The notes beneath the pieces were generated by a model. It was not told where the DNA came from. It did no database searches and saw nothing but the letters and a program-made list of their open reading frames with translations. Positions 1 through 12,659 of a stretch of 64,000 nt of DNA are shown here, piece after piece; within the stretch, counting starts at the first letter, position 1; each line of letters opens with the position of its first letter. A program made the translations under genes and the position numbers. The DNA comes from Ichthyophthirius multifiliis (taxonomy: Eukaryota; Ciliophora; Oligohymenophorea; Hymenostomatida), in the NCBI RefSeq assembly GCF_000220395.1, contig NW_004086053.1, positions 22,910 to 86,909 of the forward strand. Direction: 5' to 3'.

Positions 1-40
1 TATTGTACTTATATGCACTGTTTGATATATTTTATATGAA

Positions 41-97
<57 letters not shown>

Positions 98-133
98 AGA
101 TATATATAATAACAATTAAAATTTAATTTTTTT
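1..133. other. A+T-only flank with (TA)n
   Basis: Contains a TA dinucleotide run at about 44-88 and A/T-only DNA. No coding or RNA signal is seen. Confidence 0.6.
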
Positions 134-1358
134 TCATATTTTACTAATTTTAATTAGGTTTTTAACATAAAATAATTTTTATCTATTAGATGTTTAATCA
201 ATTTTTTTTGATGATTAAATACTACCATTTAGATATTTTTAAGAATTTGAATTTTATTCATTATTTGTATTTTTATATCTATTTTTTATTTAAGCTGATT
301 AAATTTGTTTTCTTTCAAAAAAGTCAAGTTTTTCTTATCGTCTAAATAACTATATTTTATTTTTATTTTTTTTAATATATATCATATATAAATATATTAA
401 TAAACTTCAAAAAATATTTAATTAATATTTTTTTATCCTAGTATTTTCTTGAAACTATTCTAACTTTTATCAGTTATAAATATACTTGATTTTTTAGAAG
501 CTGATATTGGTTTAAAATGATAATTTTTTAATGAACTTTACGGTCTTAATTTTTTATGTGTAAAAAGTATAGTATTTTCGTCTTATTATTAAATTTTACT
601 ATTTGTTTCATTGCAATTTTTTTTCTCCTCCTCATTATTATCCCTTTATATATTATTCAAAGGATAAGGTATTCTATTGAAATTATAAGCTGTTTAAGGC
701 CTTTTTACTCCACTTTTTATTTCTGATTAATTGTTATTTTCACTATTCTCAATAAACGAATAATTAGAATTTGTTTAAATTTTTTTCATATCTTCTGAAT
801 AATAATTCAATGAATCTATTTATTAATTATTTTTAAATTATTATTAAGGCTAAATGTTCCTTTTTTACAAGAAAGTACTATAAATTTATTTATTTGATTT
901 TTCCTCATTTAATTTAGTATAGAAATTAATTTATTAGTTTTCCTATTGTTTTAATTCATTATATTTTTCCTATAAAATATCAAACGGACTCACTTTTACA
1001 CCTTAAATAATCCTTTTTTATTCCATTAAGTTTTCTTAATCATTTCCTTTAATTTATTATATATAATACATATTTTTTTATCATAATTTTTTTCCAGGAA
1101 GATTTTAAGCAATTGTTTTTGTTTAATTATTATTTTAATAATTTATATTTATAAGTTTATTTACATATAACTATTCACCTTTTTATTTAATTTTATTTTA
1201 TTTTTAAAAAAAAGAATTAATTATTTATTACCACATTCACATTTAAATTCGGAAAATTTCTATTATAATATGTCGTCTGTTTTTCCAAAAGCGGGTTTAG
1301 CGAATTATTTCATTTAAATATATACAGAACGAGGATTATAGGAATTTTATCTTTTCAT
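134..1358 (-). CDS. Unknown Q/N-rich protein, at least 2 exons
   Basis: Read on the minus strand with TAA/TAG as Gln. The start is the ATG at 1358-1356 and the first clean stop is TGA at 136-134. The N-terminal part contains FGKTDDILQQKFSEFKCECG (a CxC pair). The middle is polar and Q/N/S-rich. A likely intron of about 55 bp near 350-410 (GTTTAT...AAATATAG) joins the main exon to a C-terminal exon ending in KNLIKISKI. One further small splice or frame change near 1000-1080 is needed and is not settled, because two short GT-AG choices both keep frame. Composition (Glu, Asp, Pro, Cys, few TGA) is clearly coding, unlike the flanks. No family was recognised. Confidence 0.6.
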
Positions 1359-1560
1359 ATTTTTTTTGGTGATTATTTTGTTTTGTTTCTTTATATGTAT
1401 TTTATTTGATTTAATGTATATATATTTATAAAATATATATTAAATTTTTTTTTTTTTAAATAAAAATTTAAATATAATTGAAATTATTTATATTTTTATT
1501 TTATGAATACACATATTAAATACAAATAATAATTTTAATACATTAATTAATTTTTAATAT

Positions 1561-2149
1561 TCATTTTTATAAATTTCTATAAGTAGGAGGTTTTCCAATT
1601 TTATTTTTATTAATTTTTATAGAATTTTAATCTAACTCTAAATTATTTAAATATAAATCAGAAAAAACATAAGAACTAATAAATGAATTTTCCTTCATTA
1701 AGCTATATTTACATGTTATAGAACTCAGATCCTAATCTTTTTCATTTTAGAACATTTAATTAAAAGAACTATTTGCCTAAAACTCTGATTTTATAGTTAG
1801 AGCATCATTAATAAAAGAAGAATTAATAGTATTCTATTAATTTTATTCAATTTCATTTTTTAAAGAAAATAAGCTATATTATTTTTATTTTTTAGATTCA
1901 GAAGTACACTTTTTTTCTATAGATTTATAAGGATTAATTGTTTTGATTTTGATTTTATTTTTCTAATCTAATTAATTATCTTAAAATAAACTTTTAAAAT
2001 TTTATTTTGATATTATTTCTTATTAAGAAATTATTTATTAGGAATTTTATTTTGCTTAAAAATTTTAATTATTATTATTATTGTATTTTTAAAAGTTTAT
2101 TTATTTTAAAATATTGGATAACTATTATTATTAAAAATATATATATATA

Positions 2150-2187
<38 letters not shown>

Positions 2188-3015
2188 TTTTAATATTTAT
2201 TTTTTTATATATAATATATACTTATTTTATGTAATTTTTTATTTCTTATTCATCTAATTGTTACTCTTATAAATTTTAATTATTGAATATTATTTTTGTT
2301 ATCCTTTTTTTTTATTATTAATCTAAATTTACTATACTAGTAGAATATTGTTCTTGTGATGTCTTTCTAATTCTATTTTTTTTCAAATATAATGTATGTT
2401 TATGTTTTTTTTAATTTTAATAAAATTAAATAGATAAAGTGTATACATACTTTACTATTAATATAAATTTTATTAAAAATTATTTTATTACTAACAAAAT
2501 TATTATTATTATTATAATTATTTTTTTTATTATTTTTATTATTTATTATAATTTTAATTTTAAACTTATTATTTAAATTAACTTATATTTTCTTAGTTAT
2601 TATTATAATTTTTATTATTTTTTTCATTTTTATCTTTTAAATTATGCTGCATTAATTTCTTAATATTTAATTATTTTACAAAATATTAATTAGAATTGCT
2701 TTAATTATTTATATTATCAAAACTATATTTTTATTTTTTTATTAATTATTTTTATTCGAATATGTTATTTTATCTCGTATCAATTTATTTATTTGTTTTT
2801 TATTTATTATTTATATTTACACTTCTTATTCTTCTAATAAAATAATTTTTTTATTCTTTATTTATAAATGATGTGTTTTTTTCTTTTTGTTTATTTTCTT
2901 GTAAATTTTATATTAATTATTCTATTTAATTTTACTATTAAGTTATATTAGTAAATTATTTGATTTGTCTTTATCTTAATTTATCTTTATTATGAATTAA
3001 ACAATTAGATGACAT
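1561..3015 (-). CDS. Unknown Q/N-rich protein, 3 exons
   Basis: Minus-strand gene with ATG at 3015-3013 and TGA at 1563-1561, using TAA/TAG as Gln. Intron 1 is about 2373-2455 (GTAAAG...AATAG). Intron 2 is 2122-2221 (GTATAT...AG) and is filled with (TA)n. With these removed a single frame runs throughout. Exon 1 is dominated by Asn/Gln/Lys, including a near-pure Q/N stretch around 2480-2590. The last exon is more mixed, with segments such as SSFINDALTIKSEFQANSS, and ends KIGKPPTYRNLQK. No domain was recognised. Its start faces TMEM17 across 560 bp of A+T. Confidence 0.6.
2122..2221 (-). repeat. (TA)n-filled intron of the 1.6-3.0 kb gene
   Basis: A 100-bp GT-AG intron whose body is a TA dinucleotide run (about 2138-2185). 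Frames on its two sides differ and are reconciled exactly by removing it, so it is an intron and not just a microsatellite. Confidence 0.6.
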
Positions 3016-3576
3016 TTTTTTTATATAATTTTTATTTTATTATATAAATATTTTTTTTTAGTATTTATATTTTCTATTTTTTTAATCTTACTAAGAAAAT
3101 ATAGTTTTTTTAAAAAAATAAAATATATTAACGAAATATTATATATTATTAATAAAATTTTCAAATTTAATGAATATATAGATATTTTATAATTAATATA
3201 ATTAGTTTATAAAAAATAACATAAATTTAATAAATATATATGTATATATATATATATAAATATATATATTATTTTTTTAAAATAACTTTTATAATATATA
3301 AATTTTTAAGAAAAAATAATTTACATTTATAATATTAGAAATAAAACTTTTTAAATTTATTTTTTATAGTTTATAAAATGATAGTTTCATTTACATTTTA
3401 AAAAATATAAATAAAATAAATAATTATAAAAAATTTATACTATTATATACTTTAAATATATTATTATAATATTATTTTTTTTAATAAAAAATATATTAAT
3501 ATATATAAATTTAAATTTTTATTTTAAAAAACTTATCAATAAAAAAATATAAATTATTATAAATAATAATATAAAA
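3016..3576. other. Divergent intergenic A+T spacer
   Basis: Lies between two divergent starts (3015 minus, 3577 plus). It is nearly pure A+T with short TA runs near 3240-3270. Promoters for both genes presumably lie here, but no specific motif can be identified. Confidence 0.5.
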
Positions 3577-4817
3577 ATGAATCAAGATATATTTGATAAT
3601 ATCGATAATTTATCAGATAATGATAATAAAGATTATAAAAATTTTAAAAAATAAACTTTAAAACATCATCCCATATATACTTCTTGTAAATATTCAAAGC
3701 CAAAACCAACTAAATTTAAAGGTTTTTTTTTAAAAAAATAAAAATAAAATTAAATAAATTTCAATTAAATAGAATCTGCTGTAGTTTCAAGTTTAGCTTT
3801 ATAAAAATTAATGTATTTTAATGTATATTATTCAATTCTTTATTTTTATTTAATGATGACAACTGTTTTTATTAGAGTAATATTTTTAATAATATATAAA
3901 ATAAAATTCTATATAAATATACAAATATAGATAAAAATTACTAATATGGATATTACAGATATTCTTTATGTAGTTTTTATATTTGTTTGGTTATTAATTG
4001 AGTATTTTAGATTAAGTAATGGGTTTAATGGAAATATAAATGAATCTTTTCCTGAAATAGTATCTTTTTTTTTATTATGTTTCTTTAATTTTGGTTTAGT
4101 TATTGGAAAATTAGTTTTAAAATAAAAATTTCCTTTAGAACGTATAGTAATAGGTATTTAATTAACTTTTATCATTTTAGAATTTATAATATGGTAAAAT
4201 AAAATATATAATTTACATAAATACTAATACTTAAAATATTATAATTTATTTAAAAAAATGAATTAAAATTAAATATTATAAAATAAAAAATAAAAAAATT
4301 CTAAAAATAATTTAAATTATTTGAAAATAGAAATACATAAATTTACAAAAATTAAATAATAAATATATAATAAATTGTAATAAATAGATAATAATTGAAA
4401 TATATAATATTTATAGAAAAATTATATTAAATAAATTTATATAATTATATATATATATTAAATATATTAAAATATATTTTATATTTTATATTTAAATAGT
4501 TTTATTTCAATTAATTAAATAATAAAAGCATAATCATTAAGCAGAAAATATAAATTAAAAAAATAAAAGGTATTTATATTTAAAATATTTTTATTTTTTT
4601 TATTAATAAAATATTAATTTTAAAGGAAATTGAATTAGAAAACCTTAATTTATTTGATAATGAATATTAAAATTAAAAAAACGATGTTGATGAAGGATTA
4701 GACTAAAATTAAAATTAAATGTAAAATTATTAGATAAGTTTAAGAAATATAAAACCTGAAAAAGACTCTTCATATTAGTATTAGGAATATTAATAAAATT
4801 ACGATAGATATAATTGA
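3577..4817 (+). CDS. TMEM17: TMEM17-like ciliary transition-zone membrane protein
   Basis: ATG 3577, TGA 4815-4817. After a polar N-terminus the protein contains SAVVSSLALQKLMYFNVYY, which matches the SSLALQ...LYFN...YY signature of vertebrate TMEM17. It then has the family pattern LIEYFRLSNGFNGNINESFP (RL-G--GN--E--PE), and further hydrophobic helices give the expected four-helix topology. TMEM17 works in the MKS module of the transition zone, which gates membrane proteins entering cilia. Two frame-neutral introns are likely (3721-3771, 51 bp; and about 54 bp ending near 3931). A third, about 4378-4498, gives access to a C-terminal tail rich in Q/N that animal TMEM17 lacks. The core assignment is firm; the tail junctions are inferred. 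Confidence 0.85.
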
Positions 4818-4897
4818 TTTTTTTTATATAAACATAAACATAAACATAAAATATACATTAAATATACATAAATAATTAAATATATTAATTAATAATT
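4818..4897. promoter_or_regulatory. Compact convergent 3' junction (TMEM17/HAT1)
   Basis: Only about 80 A/T-only bases separate two convergent stop codons. Both 3' UTRs and polyadenylation sites must fit or overlap here. A short direct repeat (AAACAT x3, 4831-4848) lies inside. No canonical signal can be singled out because AATAAA-like words occur by chance. Confidence 0.35.
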
Positions 4898-6406
4898 TCA
4901 AAATTATATAATAAATTTATCATTTAAAAATATTTTTTAAATAATTAAAATATTAAATTTTTATATATATATATTTTTTTATATATATAATAAACATATA
5001 AAAAAAATATCATATTCCATATAAGTATTTTAACTTTTAAATAACAACTTTAAATTATTAAAAATTATTTTCATAAAGTTCTTAATAATAATTTTCATTA
5101 GGTTCTTACATTTTTTTTATTACAAAACACTTTCAATATCAACTTTAAATGGAACATTTTCAAAAACAATAATTGGCATTTTTTTTTTCATCTTTTTTAT
5201 TTCAAATAGTTCTTTCATTTTTTGGATATATTTTTCTTTGAATTTTTCGATTACATTTTCGTTATTTTTTTAAAAATCTAAAATTTTTGATAAAATTAAA
5301 ATTTCGAAAATCCTTTAAATTTATTATTTTGGAATTTTTGTTTTTTAGAAAATTTCTTATATATTACTAATCATTATCTTCTCCAATTCTTCAACCTTAT
5401 TAATCTTTTTAACGCTCTATACCCAATCCCAGAAATTATTTTTTATAACAAATTCACATTATACGATATCTCGAACAATTTAGAAGTCTTAAGAAGGATC
5501 TTCGACAGTAATTTCGTTACATTTACTATCTTTTTGAGCATGTTCATACATTTATTTTAATATCTAAGAGGCATGACCTGCTCTTTAAAAAGGGGGAAGG
5601 ACCATTAGTTATGAAATTCGATGCCTCGAGTTTTAAGAATCAAACATAAATTCATATTTATTACCTAATCCAACAAAAGTATAAGAATTATTTATAGTAT
5701 TATACTTAAAAGTAAGAAAATAATGCCAATATTAGCTTTCTTCTACAAAAGAAGCTACTTCAATAAAAAACTTAAGAAAAACTTGAAATTTTTTTTTATA
5801 GTTTTCCAAAAAATGATGCAATTTAGAATTAAAATAAAATATTTAAAAAATTTATTCTTTTTCTTCTGAATTTGATACTTTATATTCATATATTAATTCT
5901 CCTTTAGGTTTAAAAAATTACTCTTCTTTTATTTTTTCCAAAAATTTTTTCCTATTAGTCTCAAAACCTTCCAAAAAACAAAACTCCTTTAATTTTTTTA
6001 AAAAATCTTCGCAATTTTATAATTTTTTTTCGTATTAAAATTCCACTAAAGTCTCCAAGGAACCAGCCAAAATAAAAATATTAACTTTTAAACCCTCATA
6101 TCCTTCAATTTCTTCATTTTATCCATAAATCTAATGCACATATAAAGGTTTGAATTCCATTTTTTAATTTATTAATGGATTAAAATCATTTTCATAAGAT
6201 ATTAATTTTATATTTAATGCATCATAGGCTAAAGTGCAACCTTCTCTAGCTTTTAATTCCTCGCTATCAGATAATGAGATATTATTAACATTACTAGGAT
6301 TTTAATCTTGTTGCATTTTCTTGTAAATGTCTTCAGTCATTTTCATTAATTTCTACATTCCTTCTGGACCTTAAAATTCAGATAAATCTAATTAATTATA
6401 ATTCAT
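4898..6406 (-). CDS. HAT1: Histone acetyltransferase type B catalytic subunit HAT1
   Basis: One uninterrupted frame from ATG 6406-6404 to TGA 4900-4898 (502 codons). The GNAT core is recognisable: after QYWHYFLTFKYN comes a strand block, then SQLMVLPPFQRAGHASQIL, the acetyl-CoA-binding motif A of HAT1 (LPPFQ-x-GHG). Next come ITVEDPSQDFQIVRDIV, equivalent to the conserved AEDPS-x-x---LRD segment, and then the helical C-terminal part. HAT1 acetylates free histone H4 on K5/K12 before chromatin assembly. The usual length is about 400-420 aa, so the Lys/Ile-rich last 70 codons, read through A+T-rich DNA, may overshoot the true end. The 3' end is only about 80 bp from that of TMEM17. Confidence 0.9.
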
Positions 6407-6571
6407 ATTTTTTTGTTTAATATATTTTTAAAAATTTCTTAATTAAGTTTTTATTTATTAGAGGTATTTTTTTTCTCTTAAAGATTATATATAAATAATA
6501 AAAAAAAATATTTAATGTTCGCGCCATTAAGAAAAAAATAAATAAATAATTAAAAAAATTGATAAATATAA

Positions 6572-6622
<51 letters not shown>

Positions 6623-7276
6623 ATATTACTTTTTTATACTTATTATATTTGTTTAGATTTAATTAAATAAAATATATATTATAAATAAAAATTATATTAT
6701 TAGTATTATAATCTAGTATTATAATATATACTAATTTAATATTTTTATTAAATTTTAATTGAAAAATTATTTATTAATTTAAAATTATTTTCTTTAATTT
6801 TTAATTATATAAGATTAAAATATTTTACAATCGAATAAAAAAATTAATGTATATTATTTATAATAATATAAAATTAAATTTTTATACAATTGAATTTAAT
6901 ATTTATATAAATAACTAAATAAAAAATAAAATTATAAATTAAAAAGATAAATTTATTTAATAAAAAACAAGGTAACTTTTGTTTATTATTTTTATATTGA
7001 ATTTCATTATTATATATATTAAATTATTAATATAAAAATTTAAAAAAATATTATAAATAATGTTAAAAAATAATTTAAATTACTAATGTTATTATCCAAA
7101 TTCATATGTTAAATATATTAAAAAATATATTTGCCATTTATAGAATTTCTAAATATATAGAAATATATAAAAATATATAAATTTCTTAATATAAACATAT
7201 ATCAATTTATAAATCTGTAAATATTTAAATATATAAATTTTTAACAATTTGTTAATATATATAAATAATATTTTAT
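6407..7276. other. A+T intergenic spacer with (TA)n
   Basis: Nearly pure A+T. A TA dinucleotide run lies at about 6567-6616. No coding or structured RNA signal is seen. Confidence 0.6.
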
Positions 7277-9034
7277 TCATATCTCGCTACATTTCATATC
7301 ACACAAAGCATCTACATATTCATTTTAATTTAAAAACTAACTGCCACCTATTATAAGTTAAAACTCATTTTAGTTTTCTACTAAATTTCTTAATGCCCTA
7401 ATTTCACTATGAGAAATTCCTCCTGCTATAAAAACTATTAATTTTTACATATTATTACCTACTTCATCTTCTTCACCTTCTCCTCCTAAAAGATTAGCTA
7501 GTTTATTTTTCTATTATAGAATTTTATTAGTTTTGCCCTATGAAGAATCTTCGTTTATATTAAATGATTAAAATTAAATATTATTATTAAATTTATTTGG
7601 TATTTTAAAACTAGCAGTCTTATTAAAATCCTCAATAATTTCACTTACTAGAATTTCTAATTGAGTAGTATTCCTATTTAAATCATAAGCTTAGCTTTAT
7701 AGTTTATTTTTTGCTTTTTTTATCATTTCTTTTTATATTTTTTTCGTCTATTTTTTCATATCTGCAGATTTCTAAAGATTCACTCCAAGCCAAACTAAAT
7801 TATTTACTGCTTTTAAATGTTTTGTATTTATAAAATTAAATAAATCTTTCCTTTATTTTTCATTTATATTTATAGTAAGTATTAATATTAAAACTAGTCT
7901 AATTTTATCATAATCATTTAAAATGTCATTCTATATAATCTATAAAGCTTATCCATAAATAGCCTTTTCCTTTATTTTTTCCCCATTTCCATCTATTCCA
8001 GTACTTAGATTTTACTCCAATTCTCCTAAATCCTTTAAATTTTTATCTTCGAAAACTTTCCAAATATCCCCTATTAATTTCATATGCATATTATATTTTG
8101 CCAACTATTCCTAATATTAAGGCATACTTCTAATAATTTCTTACATTTTCCCAAAATCTAAATCTTCAATAACACCTCCTGCCATTTAAACTTTAGCAGT
8201 ACTATTAATTTTTACAAAATCATTAAATTATTCACCAATCCCTGACATAACTTCTCCTATATGTGCAAATCTATATTTCTTAAAAAGCTCATCTTATTCA
8301 TTTAATTGACTTTTTTTTAATACTTCTTTTGGCCCTTCATTAATCCAATATTCAACTATATCATTTTTAATATCCAAAACATCATAAAGTAAAGGTTAAT
8401 AATGAAAATCTCTTAAAAAAGGAGTCAAAACATCAAAAGATCTATCTAGAATTAAAACTGTGATTTTACCGGATTTTCTATTTATTTATTCTGAATTTTC
8501 GCTTTGGAGCTAATTTAGTATATTTTTTAGTCTTTCGTTCATTTATTCTGCTATTGTTTACGATATTTTATTCTCGTGTATATTATAAAATATCTCTATG
8601 GAAAACATCCTTTCGAAAGAAAGTATCACTGTACTGATTTTGTCAGATATCTCCATTATTTTATTCTTATATTCCTTTCCGCTTTCTGAAAATATAGTTT
8701 TTAAGGAATCTAATACTTCTAAATTAAAAATATTGTCGAATTTACAAGCAAAATCCTAATTAAATTCTTTAAAAGTCAAAATACGATTCAATAAATATTT
8801 ATTAGTGGCAATTTTAGACATTAAATTTTCCTCTATTCTATTTGTGAGGTATAAATGAACTTTCCCATATTAATTTTCTCCCTTTTTTTAAGGAAAGTCG
8901 TTTAATAATAAATCTATAGAATCTTAATATGGGGAAATAAAATATATGGCATGATGTTTGGAGTGTTTAGGTCTTTCATTGTCAATTTTTTCAACCGATA
9001 TTATGTTTAATTCTAATAATTCGGTCATTTTCAT
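7277..9034 (-). CDS. Sec1/Munc18-family SNARE regulator
   Basis: A single open frame of 586 codons (ATG 9034-9032 or 9028-9026, TGA 7279-7277), the normal length for the family. Domain 1 has HAIYFISPYQDSIDLLLNDF and YGKVHLYLTNRIEENLM, as in Sec1/Munc18. The middle has KITVLILDRSFDVLTPFLRD followed by YQPLLYDVLDI. The end has KLIVFIAGGISHSEIRALRN, the family's C-terminal IVFV-GG-T--E-R signature. SM proteins clasp syntaxin-type SNARE bundles to drive vesicle fusion. Whether this copy serves the plasma membrane (Sec1) or an internal step (Sly1, Vps33 or Vps45) cannot be decided by eye, though the N-terminus resembles Sec1/Munc18-1. Its start faces IFT20 across 280 bp. Confidence 0.9.
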
Positions 9035-9313
9035 TAATGAACTTATTATTTTTAATGAATTTTGGTCGGTTATTAGAATATATTGTTAAACTGTTTTATT
9101 TTATCGCATTATATCTTCGAGAGCTGTTTTTAATCTTTATTTGCAATTATCTTTTAAAGAAAATTATTATTTTTTTTCCATTCTTTTTTTTTATTATTTT
9201 ATTTTATTTATTTTCTTGTATTTATATTTTTATTAATCATAACTTTATGTTTTTTTTTTGTTAAAAAAAATAAATTAATAAATAAAATAAAAATATTTAA
9301 AAAAATAAAAAAA

Positions 9314-9703
9314 ATGAGTGATAAAGTATAAATTACATTTGATGAAGAAAATAAAATTTGCGTTTTAGAACCTGAAAAATACCGAGAAACTGATTAATTA
9401 AAAAATGAATCTATGGAATTTATAAAAAAAGTACTTAGTTTAGATGAAACAATAACTTAAATTACAGAAACATTAGAAAACTATGCAAAAAAAATCGAAT
9501 AATAAAAACTAAGGGCTATAGGTGAAAGAAATAAAGTAGAAACTGAATCTGAAAACAGAAAAAAAAAAATTATGGAATTAAATAATTTACTTAATGAAAA
9601 AAAAGCAGAATTAGAAAGATATTCAACTGAATTTGAGTCTATTTAAAAAGTAGAAAGCGAATAAAAACATTTAATTGAAAAATTATCAAATAATGAAGCT
9701 TGA
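9314..9703 (+). CDS. IFT20: Intraflagellar transport protein IFT20
   Basis: Intronless, 129 aa (vertebrate IFT20 is 132). It starts with MSDKVQITFDEENKICVLEP, matching the IFT20 pattern FDE-NK-RVLDPE. A predicted coiled coil follows, containing KLRAIGERNKVE (IFT20 K-KAIGARN) and KKAELERYSTEFESIQKVES (IFT20 KK-QLERYR-E-E-L-KVE). IFT20 is an IFT-B component that also sits at the Golgi and links membrane cargo delivery to cilium assembly. TGA is at 9701-9703. Together with TMEM17 it puts two ciliary genes within 6 kb. Confidence 0.95.
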
Positions 9704-11658
9704 TATTATTGTTTTTATATTTTTATTTTTAAATAATTATAAAATTTAATCTTATATATGGATACTTAGTTTTTTTATTTATTGTTGTATTCTTTATTAT
9801 TATTATATTATTTTATCTTCAAATTTTTATATTTTATTATTTTTTAAAAGGAGTTATATATAAAAAATTAAAAAATAATTTATTTTACTAATTTAAAAAA
9901 ATTTCAAATTTATATATCATTTTTAATATATTTAATTTTTCTATATAATATATTTTTTATTTTTTTTAATATTTTTATTTATTAAAGTTTTTTATTAAAT
10001 TTTTATATTATATTTAATATATTATTTTATTTTATATTATATTTATATTTATATTTATTAAATTGAAATAAAAATTGATTTCTTTTATATATAAAATATA
10101 TATTGTATTTTTTTATTTATATATCCATAATTAGAAAATATATTTTTTTTTAATAAAAAATAATTATTAGATATTTAATAAGAAGAAAAATTAATTTATT
10201 ACATATTAAAGTCATTAAATAAATTAAAGCTATAATTTTTAATATTTTATTTTTTAAAAAATTAGAAAATTAAATATGATTTAAAATATGTCAATATAAA
10301 TAATTTAAGTTTAAATTAACTTAGGATAAATATTTATAAAATTGTGAAAAATAAAAATATAATATAAGTATTTTTATCAAAATATATCTATTATATATAT
10401 TAATTTATTTTTAAAAATAAAAGATAAATATATTAATTTTAAAAAGATAAATTTATATAAAAAAATCAATTAAAGTTAAATAAAAAAAATATTTATTATA
10501 GCAATGTTTTATAGTAAATTTGATTAACCAACATAAAAAGAATCAAAAAAAATAAAATATATATATATATATAAAAAAAATATATATAATAAATATATAT
10601 ATTATACTTATATTTTTATTTTTATTTTATTTTATATAATATTTAAAATATATATTTTTTTTTGATTTAAATCGATATATTAATTTATTTTTCTTTTCTA
10701 ATCTATATTTCTTAACTTTAATTAATTTAATTCTTATAAAAATAAAAACAAATTTATACATAATATATTTTTTTTTAGAATGATATTTTTACTTAAATAT
10801 CAATTAAATTATAATGTACATCATAATAATTTAAATTTCAATAATATTTATATTTTTAAAATATTTGTTAAATTAATATTTTTATAAAGAAGTTCATATC
10901 TTTTTTTAGCTAACTAATAGTCAAAAATTAATATTTTTTTATATTATTTATACTGTATAAATATTGTATATTTATTTTATTTTATAATTTTTAGATATTA
11001 TATATAATCTTTTTTAATTTATTTGCAAATAATATTATAAATTTTTAATTATTAAATTAATTATTTAATATAAATATTTTTATTTTTATAAAATTATAAT
11101 TAATTATTATTATCACATTTATTAATGACAACGGGTAATAAAATATATATTAGGATAAAAATATATATTGTAAACTGGTAAATATATATATTAGGATAAA
11201 AATATATATTGTGAACTGGTAATAATATATATTAGAATTAAACTATATATTGAGATAAATATATTTAATAATAAATTTATCCTTTAAAATACTTATTATA
11301 ATATCAATATTATAATTAAAACATTATAAATATCATTCGAAAATTATTTTTTTTATTAAAAAAAAATAATATATATATATATATATATTTATTAAAAAAA
11401 AATAAAAATAAAATATAATATAATATATATCTTAGATATTATTAATTATATTTATTTATATAAAATAATTATTATACATACGTAAAAATTTAATTTATAA
11501 CCCATATATTTATTTTCTTTTATTTAATTTAAAAAAGAATTTTTTTATAATAATAAAATATTAAATATAATATAAATAATTAATATAATAAATATAAAAT
11601 ATATTTTATTTCATATTTTAAATAAATTTAAAAATAATTATATATTTACATATTTAAA
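9704..11658. other. Long A+T intergenic region
   Basis: About 1.95 kb of A/T homopolymers and short TA runs (for example 10559-10572 and 11371-11390). No frame with coding composition was found on either strand. The only internal structure is the 41-bp tandem repeat listed separately. Confidence 0.55.
11135..11262. repeat. 41-bp tandem repeat, about 3 copies
   Basis: The unit contains TTAGGATAAAAATATATATTG followed by a C-T-G-G-T-A core. TAGGAT recurs at 11151 and 11192 (period 41), with a degenerate TAGAAT at 11233. The CTGGTAA/CGGGTAA core recurs near 11133, 11174 and 11216. It stands out because the G/C bases are conserved between copies within pure A+T surroundings. Confidence 0.7.
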
Positions 11659-12659
11659 ATGAGTGTCTTCTAAAATGCATTAATGTTTTCAATCCTTTCC
11701 TATGGATTTTTATATGATTTTAGATTTATAATGCTTTTCTTTGGCTTTTTAGGTTTCAATATGCTTATTTATTACATTATTCCTGGTGGAAAATGTAATA
11801 ATATTCGAAGAAAAATCCAAATAGCTACATGGGAAGAACCTAAAGAAGGTTTAATACACATAAAAATGGAAATTGATTGCACAAAAGTATTAGATTTTTT
11901 AAGTAATTATAAACCAGATGAGGTGAAACCTACTTTAACTCATTTTGGTATAAAAGCCGTTTCTAATATTCTAGATTAGTCCAGACTAATAATAAATGGA
12001 AAATTAATGTTTGGAAAATTTGTTCCATTTGAAACTGTAGATGTTACATGCTTAATCGATATAGATAATGGAAATGTAAATATATAAAAAAAATATTAAA
12101 TTTTATATATGAATAGGATTTAGGAGCAATAACAATAAGAAAATGCGACGAATTAAGTGTACTTGAATTAGCTAAATATGTAAAATAAAAAAGTGAAAAA
12201 ATAAAGAAATCTAAAGGAGATAATATACATAAAAAAAGAAATAATTCCTTGTAATATTTTCCTCCTTTTATTGTGAGTGTTATTTTATAATTAACTAAAT
12301 GGTTTTCTTATTATTTCGGTTTAAATTTACCTTTCTTAGGTATTAATAAAAATAATTTCGGGGGAGCAATTGTTACTTCTATAGGTATGTTAGGCATTGT
12401 AGATGCTGTCGCACCCCATTGTAATTTTATGAATTGTCCTGCATTACTTGTCTTGAATAAAGTTATTGATAAACCTATTGTTAGAAAAGGGTAGATTGTT
12501 ATTGCGAAGGTTATGAATTGTAATTTTACTGTAGACCATAGATTTATTGACGGAGGTAAGGCTAGATATATAAAAACCGCATTTATTGATGTTTTTGAAA
12601 ATCCTGAAAAATTCTTTGATAATCCTTCTCCTTTGTAAAGTGAATAAAAATCTAAATGA
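11659..12659 (+). CDS. Membrane-anchored 2-oxoacid-dehydrogenase acyltransferase-fold protein
   Basis: ATG 11659, a 41-bp intron at 12076-12116 (GTAAAT...AATAG, phase 0), and TGA 12657-12659, giving 319 aa. The C-terminal half has the E2/chloramphenicol-acetyltransferase fold signature: GGAIVTSIGMLGIVDAVAP, then VMNCNFTVDHRFIDGGKA containing the catalytic HxxxDG motif with His and Asp intact, and ENPEKFF at the end. The N-terminus (SILSYGFLYDFRFIMLFFGF onward) is a hydrophobic segment of about 40 residues, probably one or two membrane helices. There is no lipoyl or E3-binding domain, so it is not a complete E2 subunit of pyruvate or branched-chain dehydrogenase. Substrate is unknown. Confidence 0.8.

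Noticed and set aside
9037-9264. 75-codon plus ORF of Phe/Leu/Ile
   Set aside because: Lies in the divergent Sec1/IFT20 spacer in T-rich DNA with no coding composition beyond A+T drift.
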